Of a stretch of DNA of 64,000 bases, positions 53,147-62,333 are shown in pieces (the stretch's first letter is position 1; each line of letters starts with the position of its first letter). This stretch comes from Candidatus Nanopelagicales bacterium (GTDB taxonomy: Bacteria > Actinomycetota > Actinomycetes > S36-B12), in assembly GCA_021741645.1 (NCBI GenBank), contig JAIOXK010000004.1, positions 1 through 64,000 on the forward strand, written 5' to 3'. The translations under genes were made by a program, and so were the position numbers. The notes under the pieces were generated by a model that did no database searches, had not been told where the DNA came from, and was given only the letters and a program-made list of their open reading frames with translations.

Positions 53147-55021
53147 ATGCAGAGCTATCGGCGCGAGCGGGAGCGTGCCGCGCAGGATCCCTCGGGGTTC
53201 TGGCTGGAGCAGGCTCAGCGCATCGAGTGGGTGGACCGACCGACGCGGGGGCTCGACGACTCAGGCGCCCCCCTCTATCGCTGGTTCCCCGACGGGACAC
53301 TCAACACCTGCGTCAATGCGCTCGATCGTCATGTTGCTGCCGGGCAGGGGGGACGGGTCGCCCTCATCCATGACAGCGCAGTGACCGGGACGGTGCGTCG
53401 AATCACGTACGCCGAGCTGCTTGATTCGGTGTCACGATTTGCCGGAGTGCTGGCTGGTCAGGGCGTGGTGCGCGGAGATCGGGTGCTGATCTACATGCCT
53501 ATGGTGCCTGAGGCAGTGATCGCGATGCTGGCATGCGCTCGGCTCGGTGCGGTGCACTCCGTCGTGTTCGGTGGTTTCGCGCCAGGAGAGTTGGCGGTAC
53601 GCATTGATGACGCCCGGCCGAAGGTGATGGTGGCCAGCAGCTGCGGGATTGAGGGCGCCAAGGTAGTCGAGTACAAGCCGATGGTCGATGCAGCGCTCGA
53701 GCGGGCAGAGCATGCTCCCGACGTGTGCATCATCCTGCAGCGGCCACAGGCCCTGGCGTCGATGGGAGCCCGGGATCGAGACTGGCATGAACTGCTCGCC
53801 GACGCGCAGCCGCACGCTGCGGTAGAGGTCTCGGCCCTGGACCCTCTCTACATCCTGTACACATCAGGAACCACGGGAAGGCCGAAGGGTGTGGTGCGGG
53901 ACAACGGTGGGCATGCGGTTGCCATGGCATGGTCTTTCGAGAACGTCTTCGGGATGACGGCTGAAGATGTGTGGTGGGCGGCGTCGGATGTGGGTTGGGT
54001 GGTCGGCCACTCGTACATCGTCTACGCCCCACTGATCTGCGGGGCCACGAGCGTGCTGTTCGAGGGCAAGCCGGTGGGCACTCCGGACGCAGGTGCCTTC
54101 TGGCGGGTGGTGGCCGAGCACAGCGTGGCGGGGCTGTTCACCGCACCCACCGCGATCCGGGCCATCAAGCGCGAGGACCCGGACGGCCTGCTACTTGCCG
54201 ACCACGACACCTCCAGTCTGCGTTCGCTCTTCCTCGCGGGCGAGCGACTCGATCCGGACACCTATGAGTGGGCCGGCGCCAAGCTGGGGGTTCCGATCAT
54301 CGACAACTGGTGGCAGACGGAGACGGGCTGGCCGATCGCTGCGAATCCGCGCGGCCTCGAGCCCCTCCCGATCAAGGCCGGCTCTCCTTCGGTTCCGGTG
54401 CCGGGCTTCGATGTGCGCGTGGTTGACCCGACGGGGGAGCCCGTTGAAGCCGGTGAGCAGGGGGCCATCGTGATCGGGTTGCCGCTTCCCCCGGGTTGCC
54501 TGCCGACGCTGTGGGGCGATGATCAGCGCTTCGTCGACTCCTACCTCTCTGCGGTGCCGGGGTGCTTCTCCACGGGGGACGGGGGGTTCCTCGACCCGGA
54601 CGGCTACCTGTACGTCATGGGGCGGACGGACGACGTCATCAACGTCGCAGGTCACCGCCTGTCGACCGGATCCATGGAAGCGGTCGTGGCCGCTCATCCC
54701 GACGTTGCCGAGTGCGCAGTGATCGGAGTTCGCGACGATCTCAAGGGACAGGTCCCGCGCGCCTTCGTCGTCCTCAAGGCGGGAAGCCGCATCGATCCGG
54801 AGACTCTCCAGGAGGAGGTGGTCGAGGCCGTGCGGGATCAGGTCGGACCGGTGGCGGCGCTCAAGAGGGTGGTGGTCGTCCCGGGCCTGCCCAAGACCCG
54901 ATCGGGGAAGATTCTCCGCCGGACGATGAGAGGGATCGCTGATGGCCGGCCCGAACCGGCCCCCAGCACGATCGACGATCCCGCGGTTCTCGAGGCGATC
55001 GCACCGCTGCTTCAGGAGTGA
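53147..55021 (+). CDS. prpE: Propionyl-CoA/acetyl-CoA synthetase family (PrpE-like)
   Basis: LNTCVNALDRHV...YTSGTTGRPKGVVRDNGGHAVAM...WWQTETGWPIAAN...GRTDDVINVAGHRLSTG...LPKTRSGKILRRTMR. Confidence 0.88.
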   Translation: MQSYRRERERAAQDPSGFWLEQAQRIEWVDRPTRGLDDSGAPLYRWFPDGTLNTCVNALDRHVAAGQGGRVALIHDSAVTGTVRRITYAELLDSVSRFAGVLAGQGVVRGDRVLIYMPMVPEAVIAMLACARLGAVHSVVFGGFAPGELAVRIDDARPKVMVASSCGIEGAKVVEYKPMVDAALERAEHAPDVCIILQRPQALASMGARDRDWHELLADAQPHAAVEVSALDPLYILYTSGTTGRPKGVVRDNGGHAVAMAWSFENVFGMTAEDVWWAASDVGWVVGHSYIVYAPLICGATSVLFEGKPVGTPDAGAFWRVVAEHSVAGLFTAPTAIRAIKREDPDGLLLADHDTSSLRSLFLAGERLDPDTYEWAGAKLGVPIIDNWWQTETGWPIAANPRGLEPLPIKAGSPSVPVPGFDVRVVDPTGEPVEAGEQGAIVIGLPLPPGCLPTLWGDDQRFVDSYLSAVPGCFSTGDGGFLDPDGYLYVMGRTDDVINVAGHRLSTGSMEAVVAAHPDVAECAVIGVRDDLKGQVPRAFVVLKAGSRIDPETLQEEVVEAVRDQVGPVAALKRVVVVPGLPKTRSGKILRRTMRGIADGRPEPAPSTIDDPAVLEAIAPLLQE

Positions 55022-55040
55022 CCGGCACTGACCTCACGCG

Positions 55041-55079
55041 ATTGTATACATTTTCGTAATTATTGGATACAATCCTGCG
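55041..55079 (+). promoter_or_regulatory. AT-rich promoter with two ATTGKATACA direct-repeat operator-like sites
   Basis: ATTGTATACA 55041-55050 and ATTGGATACA 55062-55071 (21 bp apart); TACAAT -10-like at 55068-55073. Confidence 0.6.
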
Positions 55080-56252
55080 GTGTCTTCGGCTCTTGACGGT
55101 GTGATCATCGCGGACTTCTCGCGTGTGCTCGCAGGTCCCTACGCCACGATGCTCATGGCCGATCTGGGTGCCACCGTGATCAAGGTCGAGCGCCCTGGCA
55201 GCGGGGACGACACCCGTGGGTGGGGCCCGCCCTTCGCCGCCGATGGTCAGGCGACGTACTTCCAGTCCGTGAACCGAAGCAAGTTGTCCATCGCACTCGA
55301 CCTGACGGACGCGGACGATCTGGAGGTCGCGCAGCGCCTGGCGAAGGCCAGCGACGTCCTGATCGAGAACTACCGGCCGGGTGCACTGGCCCGATTCGGA
55401 CTGGACTATCCGGCTGTCGCGGCAGTGAATCCGGGAGTCGTCTACTGCTCCATCAGCGGCTTCGGCTCCGGAGCAGGGCGTGACCTTCCCGGATACGACC
55501 TGCTCGTGCAGGCTATGGGCGGGCTGATGAGCATCACAGGAACGGATCAGCCGACCAAGGTCGGAGTGGCGCTCGTGGACGTCCTCACGGGACTCCACGC
55601 GACGGTCGGAATCCTCGCTGCCCTTCGGCACCGGGACGTCACGGGTGTCGGGCAGTCCCTTGAGGTGTCCCTCATCCAGAGCCTGCAGTCCTCGCTGGTC
55701 AACCAGATGTCCTCCGTCCTCGGTGCAGGCGTGATTCCTGGATTCATGGGCAATGCCCATCCGTCCATCTCGCCGTATGAGGTCTTTTCAGCCTCGGACC
55801 GGCCCCTCATTCTGGCCGTCGGCAACGATGCTCAGTTCGCGCGGCTGATGGCAGCCCTGGGCCGCCCGGAGATGGCAGTCGATCCCGCCTTCGCGGCGAA
55901 CGCCGATCGTGTCACCCATCGATCGGAGCTGGTGCGCGTGCTGAACGACCTGCTCGCGGAGCGCACCGCCGACGAATGGCAGCGGATCATCACCGAGGCT
56001 GGAGTGCCCTGCGGTCCGATCAATGACATTGCCACCGGGCTTGAGCTCTCGGAGTCGTTGGGGCTGTCACCGGTGGTGACCATCGAGGATCCTCGCCGCG
56101 AGTCCGCCCAGCGTCACGTTGCCAACCCCGTGAACTACTCGGCGACCCCGGCGATCTACCGCAGCGCGCCTCCGGAGGTGGATGAGGATCGCGATGAGGT
56201 CCTGGCCCTCATCGCCGAGCGTGACTCGAGAGTGGGGGAGGAGAGTCGATGA
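55080..56252 (+). CDS. CaiB/BaiF family CoA-transferase (probable glutarate CoA-transferase by context)
   Basis: LDGVIIADFSRVLAGPYATMLMADLGATVIKVERPGSGDDTR...NRSKLSIALDL. Confidence 0.88.
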   Translation: MSSALDGVIIADFSRVLAGPYATMLMADLGATVIKVERPGSGDDTRGWGPPFAADGQATYFQSVNRSKLSIALDLTDADDLEVAQRLAKASDVLIENYRPGALARFGLDYPAVAAVNPGVVYCSISGFGSGAGRDLPGYDLLVQAMGGLMSITGTDQPTKVGVALVDVLTGLHATVGILAALRHRDVTGVGQSLEVSLIQSLQSSLVNQMSSVLGAGVIPGFMGNAHPSISPYEVFSASDRPLILAVGNDAQFARLMAALGRPEMAVDPAFAANADRVTHRSELVRVLNDLLAERTADEWQRIITEAGVPCGPINDIATGLELSESLGLSPVVTIEDPRRESAQRHVANPVNYSATPAIYRSAPPEVDEDRDEVLALIAERDSRVGEESR

Positions 56253-56965
56253 ATCGCAAGGCCACGGCCCAGAGCGTTGTGCTGTCAGCACTTCGCGAGG
56301 ACATCGTGTCGGGCGTTCTCGGTCCAGGTGACCAGCTGGTCCAGGAGACCTTGGCGGAGCGCTACGGCGTGTCGAGGGTGCCCCTGCGGGAGGCGCTGAA
56401 GATGCTCGAGTCCGAAGGCCAGGTGATCAACCATCCCAATCGCGGATACTTCGTCGCCGAGTTGAGTGTCGATGACCTCAGGGAGGTCTACTACCTGCGT
56501 TCGCTGCTGGAGGATGCCGCGCTGAGGCAGGCGATTCCCACACTTGACGATGCGGACATCGAGGACATCGCCGCCCTCTGCGATGAGATCGACGACGCTG
56601 CGCTCGCCGAGGATGTCGTGCTGATGGCCGCCGCGAATCGCCGCTTTCACTTCGCCATCTACGACGCGGCGGGCATGCCTCGCCTCTCCCGGCTCCTGCG
56701 GCAGTTGTGGGACGCCACAGATGCCTTCCGCGCGCTCTACTACCAGCGCTCCCCCAATCGCGAGCGCGTCTCGGCCGAGCACGCACAGATGATGGTGGCC
56801 CTACGAGCTCGCGACTCCGATGCCGTGGTGCAGCTGCACGACGACCATCGCGCGCATTCAGTGGCTGCCGTTGAAGACATGCTCATGCGGCACCACAACC
56901 GTGTGACAGAGAACGACAGCACCTTCCGCACTCCCGCCCGATCCTCACTACAGGAGAACCCATGA
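56249..56965 (+). CDS. GntR family transcriptional regulator (FCD domain)
   Basis: LREDIVSGVLGPGDQLVQETLAERYGVSRVPLREALKMLESEGQVINHPNRGYFVAELS. Confidence 0.93.
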   Translation: MNRKATAQSVVLSALREDIVSGVLGPGDQLVQETLAERYGVSRVPLREALKMLESEGQVINHPNRGYFVAELSVDDLREVYYLRSLLEDAALRQAIPTLDDADIEDIAALCDEIDDAALAEDVVLMAAANRRFHFAIYDAAGMPRLSRLLRQLWDATDAFRALYYQRSPNRERVSAEHAQMMVALRARDSDAVVQLHDDHRAHSVAAVEDMLMRHHNRVTENDSTFRTPARSSLQENP

Positions 56966-58131
56966 ACCAGCAGACGCTCGCCGAGCTCTTCTCGATCGAT
57001 CACCTCTTGAATGAGGAGGAGCGAGCTATTCGAGACGTCGTTCGGGACTACGTCGACACGCGCATCCGCCCCGAGATCGCCGACTGGTTCGAGGTCGGAG
57101 AGATCCCGGCGCGCGAGCTGGCCCGCGAGCTCGGCTCGCTGGGTGTCCTGGGCATGCATCTGGAGGGATACGGGTGCCAGGGGACGTCGGCAGTCGCCTA
57201 TGGGCTGGCCTGTCTGGAACTGGAGGCTGGCGACTCGGGCATCCGATCGCTGGTGAGCGTTCAAGGATCCCTCGCCATGTTCGCCATTCACGAGTTCGGC
57301 TCAGAGGAGCAGAAGCAGGAATGGCTGCCGCGCATGGCGGCTGGAGACGCCATCGGCTGCTTTGGGCTCACCGAGGCGGACTTCGGCTCGAACCCCTCGG
57401 GCATGCGCACCAGCGCCCGTCGAGACGGCAGTGACTGGATCCTTGACGGCTCGAAGATGTGGATCACGAATGGCAACGTGGCCGATGTTGCCGTGGTGTG
57501 GGCACGCACGGACGAGGGCATCCGCGGATTCGTCGTGCCGACGGACACTCCCGGATTCACGGCGAACCTGATCCACAAGAAGATGTCTCTGCGCGCCTCG
57601 GTGACCAGTGAGCTGGTCCTCGAGGGCGTGCGCCTGCCTGCCGATGCCGTGCTGCCGGAGGTTGCCAGTCTGCGCGGTCCGCTGTCGTGCCTGAACGAGG
57701 CTCGCTACGGGATCGTCTTCGGCACGCTGGGGGCTGCGCGCGACAGTCTCCAGACGGCCATCGACTACTCGGTGGATCGCATCCAGTTCGACAAGCCCAT
57801 CGCGGGATACCAGCTCACGCAGAAGAAGATCGCGGATATGGCGCTGGAGTGGGGCAAGGGGATGCTGCTCGCCCTGCATCTTGGCCGCCTCAAGGATGAG
57901 GGTCTGATCCGACCGGAGCAGGTGAGCGTGGGCAAGCTGAACAACGCCCGTGAGTCCCTTGCGATCGCACGCGAGTGCCGAAACATCCTGGGTGGAAACG
58001 GCATCACCCTGGAGTACCCCATCATTCGTCACATGAACAATCTGGAGTCCGTCTTCACCTATGAAGGAACCAACGAGATGCACACCCTCGTGGTCGGTGA
58101 GGCGCTGACGGGTCTGGCGGCCTACCGATGA
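56962..58131 (+). CDS. gcdH: Glutaryl-CoA dehydrogenase
   Basis: GYGCQGTSAVAYGLACLELEAGDSGIRSLVSVQGSLAMFAI...GCFGLTEADFGSNPSGMRT...YEGTNEMHTLVVGEALTGLAAYR. Confidence 0.9.
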   Translation: MNQQTLAELFSIDHLLNEEERAIRDVVRDYVDTRIRPEIADWFEVGEIPARELARELGSLGVLGMHLEGYGCQGTSAVAYGLACLELEAGDSGIRSLVSVQGSLAMFAIHEFGSEEQKQEWLPRMAAGDAIGCFGLTEADFGSNPSGMRTSARRDGSDWILDGSKMWITNGNVADVAVVWARTDEGIRGFVVPTDTPGFTANLIHKKMSLRASVTSELVLEGVRLPADAVLPEVASLRGPLSCLNEARYGIVFGTLGAARDSLQTAIDYSVDRIQFDKPIAGYQLTQKKIADMALEWGKGMLLALHLGRLKDEGLIRPEQVSVGKLNNARESLAIARECRNILGGNGITLEYPIIRHMNNLESVFTYEGTNEMHTLVVGEALTGLAAYR

Positions 58132-59570
58132 GTGCTCGCCTGCTCACCTCGGTGATCGCCGGACGGGCGGTACCGGGGGTTGAGGAAAGGCCGAACATCA
58201 ACCCGTCCGATGTCTCGGATGTGCTGGCCGAGACGAGCGCGGCTGATGCTGCGATGGCTCAGTGGGCGATCGATGCGGCGCGTGAGGCACTGCCCGTCTG
58301 GTCTCAGACCACTCCGTGGGAGCGCTCCGTCGTCCTCGATCGCGCCGGCAGCGAGGTGATGGCACGGGCCGATGAGCTGGGCGATCTCCTGGCCCGAGAG
58401 GAGGGCAAGACCCTTCCCGAGGCCCGGGGAGAGGTGATCCGGGCCGGCCAGATCCTCAAGTACTTTGCGGGCGCAGTCCTGCAGCCGCATGGCCTGGCAC
58501 TGGACTCGGTTCGACCTGGCATCGAGATCACGGTCACGCGGGAGCCTGTCGGCGTCGTCAGCGTCATCACCCCGTGGAACTTTCCGATTGCCATTCCTGC
58601 GTGGAAGATTGCCCCGGCTCTGGCCTTCGGCAACACCGTCGTGTTCAAGCCGGCGGAACTCGTGCCCGCGAGCGCATGGGAGCTCGTCGACATCCTCAAT
58701 CGCGCTGGCTTGCCTCCGGGCGCGTTGAACCTCGTGCTGGGCCGCGGTTCGGTTGTCGGTCCGGTGCTGACCACGGGAGTCGACGCCATCACGTTCACCG
58801 GGTCGGTCTCCACCGGTCGTGGCATCCTGCAGGCGACCGTCGATTCCGGGGCCAAGGTGCAGTTGGAGCTCGGTGGCAAGAACCCCCTCGTCGTCACCGA
58901 TGACGCCGACCTCAGTGTGGCCGTCGAGTGCGCCATGCAGGGTGGCTTCGGCTCCACTGGTCAACGATGCACGGCCTCCTCGATACTGGTGGCCACCGCG
59001 GGTATCCACGATGCATTCGTTGAGGCGATGCAGGCGCGCATGTCGGCCTGGACGGTCGGCGACGCGCGCAGCGCGGGTGTCGACATGGGGCCAGTGGTCG
59101 ATCCATCGCAGTTGGCTCAGGATGAGGACTACTTGGCTGTTGCTCGCGAGCAGGGGGCGCAGGTCGTAGGCGGTCACCGTGTGGAGTCGGCTGCAGCCGG
59201 ACACTTCCTGGCGCCGGCCCTGGCCATCGGCACGGCGATCACCGACCGGATCAACGTCGAGGAGGTGTTCGGACCGGTGATGTCAGTGGTTCGGGTGGAC
59301 TCCTACGACGAGGCACTGGCCGCGGCGAATGCCAGCACCATGAATCTCTCGGCTGGGATCTGCACCACTGACCTGGCTGAGGCCGCGCACTTCCGCCGCC
59401 ACTCCAAGGCCGGCATGGTGATGGTGAATCTGCCAACGGCAGGAGTGGACTTCCATGTGCCCTTCGGCGGACGCGGTGAGAGCAGCCATGGGCCACGCGA
59501 GCAGGGCACGGCAGCCGTTGAGTTCTTCACCACGTCCAAGACCTCCTATACGCACCCGGGACAGCCGTAG
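58128..59570 (+). CDS. NAD(P)-dependent aldehyde dehydrogenase
   Basis: VSVITPWNFPIAIPAWKIAPALAFGNTVVFKPAE; LELGGKNPLVV; GQRCTASS. Confidence 0.9.
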   Translation: MSARLLTSVIAGRAVPGVEERPNINPSDVSDVLAETSAADAAMAQWAIDAAREALPVWSQTTPWERSVVLDRAGSEVMARADELGDLLAREEGKTLPEARGEVIRAGQILKYFAGAVLQPHGLALDSVRPGIEITVTREPVGVVSVITPWNFPIAIPAWKIAPALAFGNTVVFKPAELVPASAWELVDILNRAGLPPGALNLVLGRGSVVGPVLTTGVDAITFTGSVSTGRGILQATVDSGAKVQLELGGKNPLVVTDDADLSVAVECAMQGGFGSTGQRCTASSILVATAGIHDAFVEAMQARMSAWTVGDARSAGVDMGPVVDPSQLAQDEDYLAVAREQGAQVVGGHRVESAAAGHFLAPALAIGTAITDRINVEEVFGPVMSVVRVDSYDEALAAANASTMNLSAGICTTDLAEAAHFRRHSKAGMVMVNLPTAGVDFHVPFGGRGESSHGPREQGTAAVEFFTTSKTSYTHPGQP

Positions 59571-59579
59571 GCTGGAGAA

Positions 59580-60239
59580 ATGAGCCGCGACTGGTTTCCG
59601 CCGGAGTACCTCGATGACGTCTTCACTGAGGCCGAAGGGAGCAACGACACTCTCGCAAACCTGGGGCCCCTCACTCCGCTTGCCGGCGTGTGGGAGGGCA
59701 CCAAGGGGGTCGACGTGCACCCACAGGCTGATGGCCCGGAGACCGAGGAGTACCTCGAGCGCTGGGAATTTGCTCCGATTGATCGGCAGACCAACGGTCC
59801 TCAGCTGTACTACGGATTGCGATATCACACGCATATCCACAAGCCCGGTGAGACCGAGACCTTCCATGATCAGGTGGGCTACCTGCTGTGGGAGCCAGCC
59901 ACTGGGCTTGTTGTGATGACCCTGGCCATCCCTCGGGCGCAGGTGGCGATGGCGGGTGGCACTGCGGCGCCCGAGGACCGACGAATCACGCTGAGTGCGG
60001 CTGTTGACGATCCGCACTTCGGAATCAGCTCAGCGCCCTTCCTGCAGGAGGCATTCCGCACGAGTGCCTGGGAGGTCACGTTCGACTTCCTGGGCGAGGA
60101 CTCGTTCGCGTACCGACAGACGACCACGCTGCACGTCCATGGTCAGGATGCACCATTCGCGCACACTGACGCGAATGTGCTGAACCGGGTCGGGCCTGCG
60201 GAACTCAATCCGCTCGCAGGCGGTCCGACGGCTCCGTAG
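59580..60239 (+). CDS. Heme-binding beta-barrel (nitrobindin/FABP-like) protein
   Basis: LTPLAGVWEGTKGVDVHPQ...LYYGLRYHTHIHKPGETETFHDQVGYLLWEPATG. Confidence 0.75.
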   Translation: MSRDWFPPEYLDDVFTEAEGSNDTLANLGPLTPLAGVWEGTKGVDVHPQADGPETEEYLERWEFAPIDRQTNGPQLYYGLRYHTHIHKPGETETFHDQVGYLLWEPATGLVVMTLAIPRAQVAMAGGTAAPEDRRITLSAAVDDPHFGISSAPFLQEAFRTSAWEVTFDFLGEDSFAYRQTTTLHVHGQDAPFAHTDANVLNRVGPAELNPLAGGPTAP

Positions 60240-60279
60240 TCCGCGGTTGTCCTCGGGTCAGGTGCCTTCGGGCCAGCGA

Positions 60280-61674
60280 TCAGTGGCCGAGCCGGCGGGC
60301 GAAGATCGCTGCTGCACGGGATCGTCGACCGGTGCGGTCTTCACTCTCATCAGCTTTGGTCATGACGCGCAGCCCCACGTTGGTTCCCAGCCATCGGAAC
60401 GGCTCCGGCTCCCAACGCCGTGACCGGTGACCGACCCAGGGAAGAGATGTGAGTTCCGTGTCATGGCCGGTGATGAGGTCGGCAAGCGTTCGTCCGCCGA
60501 GGTTGGAGGTCGTGACTCCGTCGCCCACGTAGCCGCCTGACCAGGCGAGGCCCGTCTCGCGATCAAGGCCGCACGATGCCCACCAGTCGCGGGCGATGCC
60601 CAGGGGCCCTCCCCAGGTGTGCGTGACTGCTGCATCACTGACGGCGGGGAACATGTCGACCAGCACTTGCCAGAGAGCCGCGTGCACCCGAGGGTCTCGG
60701 TCCTGCTCGGGCGCAATCTTGGACCCGTAGGAATAGGGAGCCCCACGCCCTCCGAACGCCAGTCGGCCATCACTCGTGCGCTGGCCGTAGATGATGAGGT
60801 TGCGGCCGTCCGAGAACGTCTCCCGGTGACGCAGTCCGATCGAGTCCCAGATCTCATCGCTGAGTGGCTCCGTGGCAAGCATCATCGAGTAGACCGGTGC
60901 AAGCGTGCGTGTGTGAGAGTCCAGTGTCCGCGTGTAGCCCTCTGTCGCGCGCACGATGTACTCCGCGCGGACCGTTCCGCTGGTCGAACGCACCATGCCG
61001 GGTTCAATCGATGTCACCGGCGTGTGCTCATAGACCCTCACGCCCGAGCGCCGGACGGCCTGACCGAGTTGCCGGACAAGTCTGGCGGGGTTGAGTGCAG
61101 CGCAGTGGGGCGTATAGGTCGCCCCGAGGGTGTCCGTTGCCAGCAGGCGTGCTTCCGCCTCGTCCCGGTCGAGAAGGCGAAGATCCTCCGCCCCGAAGCC
61201 CCACTGCCGGGAATGGCGCACCTCCTCCTGCGCGGCGGACCACTGCAGGGCGGTCCGGGCGGAGACGATCGTGCCACCCTTGCTCCAGCCGATATCCCAG
61301 CCCTCGGCATCCGCGACACGGCCGATCTCGGTGACGGAGTCGATCATCGCTCGCTTCATGCGAATGGCGTTCTCTCGTCCTGCTCGTCGAGCGAGAGCGT
61401 CCAGGGACACCGGAAAGAGCGCCGATGCCCATCCGCCGTTGCGCCCGCTGGCGCCGAAGCCGACTTCCTGCGCCTCGAGGACGGCGATTCTCAAGGACGG
61501 ATCTCGTCGCGACAGGTAGTACGCCGTCCAGAGCCCGGTGTAGCCACCGCCGACGATCGCAACGTCCACAGAGGTGTCACCCGGCAGGGGCTCGCCAATC
61601 GGGCGAGTGAGGTCTGCCGGGAGAGTGTCCCACCACAGCGACAGGTGGCGCAGGTCTGAGGTCACCGTGCCCAT
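60280..61674 (-). CDS. FAD-dependent oxidoreductase (DAO/PuuB-like amine oxidase)
   Basis: VDVAIVGGGYTGLWTAYYLSRRDPSLRIAVLEAQEVGFGASGRNGGWASALFP. Confidence 0.88.
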   Translation of the reverse strand: MGTVTSDLRHLSLWWDTLPADLTRPIGEPLPGDTSVDVAIVGGGYTGLWTAYYLSRRDPSLRIAVLEAQEVGFGASGRNGGWASALFPVSLDALARRAGRENAIRMKRAMIDSVTEIGRVADAEGWDIGWSKGGTIVSARTALQWSAAQEEVRHSRQWGFGAEDLRLLDRDEAEARLLATDTLGATYTPHCAALNPARLVRQLGQAVRRSGVRVYEHTPVTSIEPGMVRSTSGTVRAEYIVRATEGYTRTLDSHTRTLAPVYSMMLATEPLSDEIWDSIGLRHRETFSDGRNLIIYGQRTSDGRLAFGGRGAPYSYGSKIAPEQDRDPRVHAALWQVLVDMFPAVSDAAVTHTWGGPLGIARDWWASCGLDRETGLAWSGGYVGDGVTTSNLGGRTLADLITGHDTELTSLPWVGHRSRRWEPEPFRWLGTNVGLRVMTKADESEDRTGRRSRAAAIFARRLGH

Positions 61675-62333
61675 CCGGCGACGTAGTCAGGAATGGGCAC
61701 GTCCTCGGGGCAGTCACCCGAGCGCACCGGAGTGCCGAATGACTCAGCAAGCGGAACCACTCCGGCCCAGATTCGCGAGTACGGCGGCGTGCTGATGTCG
61801 GCCTCGTCATCCTCCGGATCTCCTGCTCCGACCTTGACCGACGCCTCGTTCAGATCCAGCGCCAGTGTCATGGTCCCCGCCAGCTCCTTGGTGCTGGGCG
61901 GTCGGCACTCGGACCACCGTCCGGGAAGAAGGTGCTCGGTGATCACGTGCAGCGCATCGAGCTCATCGTCACCCTCGAGTCGTCGAGCGACGCCGAGTGC
62001 CATCACCGAGCGGTAGTGCATGCTGGAGTGGAAGGCGCTTCTGGCGACGACGAGGCCATCGAGCAGCGTCACCGTGAAGCAGGTGGGCTGTCCCTCCGCG
62101 AGTGCGCGAAACAGACGCGATCCGGTGGATCCGTGGAACACGATGTCTGATCCTCGTCGGGCATATGCCACCGGAAGGACAAACGGCTGTCCGTCCGCCA
62201 CGACGGCGACGTGGCCGACGAGGCCGGAGTCGAGGATCTGATGAAGCGCCTCGCGATCGTTGACCGCATTCTCCGGAATGCGGCGCACCGTGGTGCGACT
62301 CGTGGACCCTGGTCGCGTCACAGGAGCGACCAT
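61662..62333 (-). CDS. Pyridoxamine 5'-phosphate oxidase-like flavin-binding protein
   Basis: LDSGLVGHVAVVADGQPFVLPVAYARRGSDIVFHGSTGSRLFRAL. Confidence 0.8.
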   Translation of the reverse strand: MVAPVTRPGSTSRTTVRRIPENAVNDREALHQILDSGLVGHVAVVADGQPFVLPVAYARRGSDIVFHGSTGSRLFRALAEGQPTCFTVTLLDGLVVARSAFHSSMHYRSVMALGVARRLEGDDELDALHVITEHLLPGRWSECRPPSTKELAGTMTLALDLNEASVKVGAGDPEDDEADISTPPYSRIWAGVVPLAESFGTPVRSGDCPEDVPIPDYVAGWAR

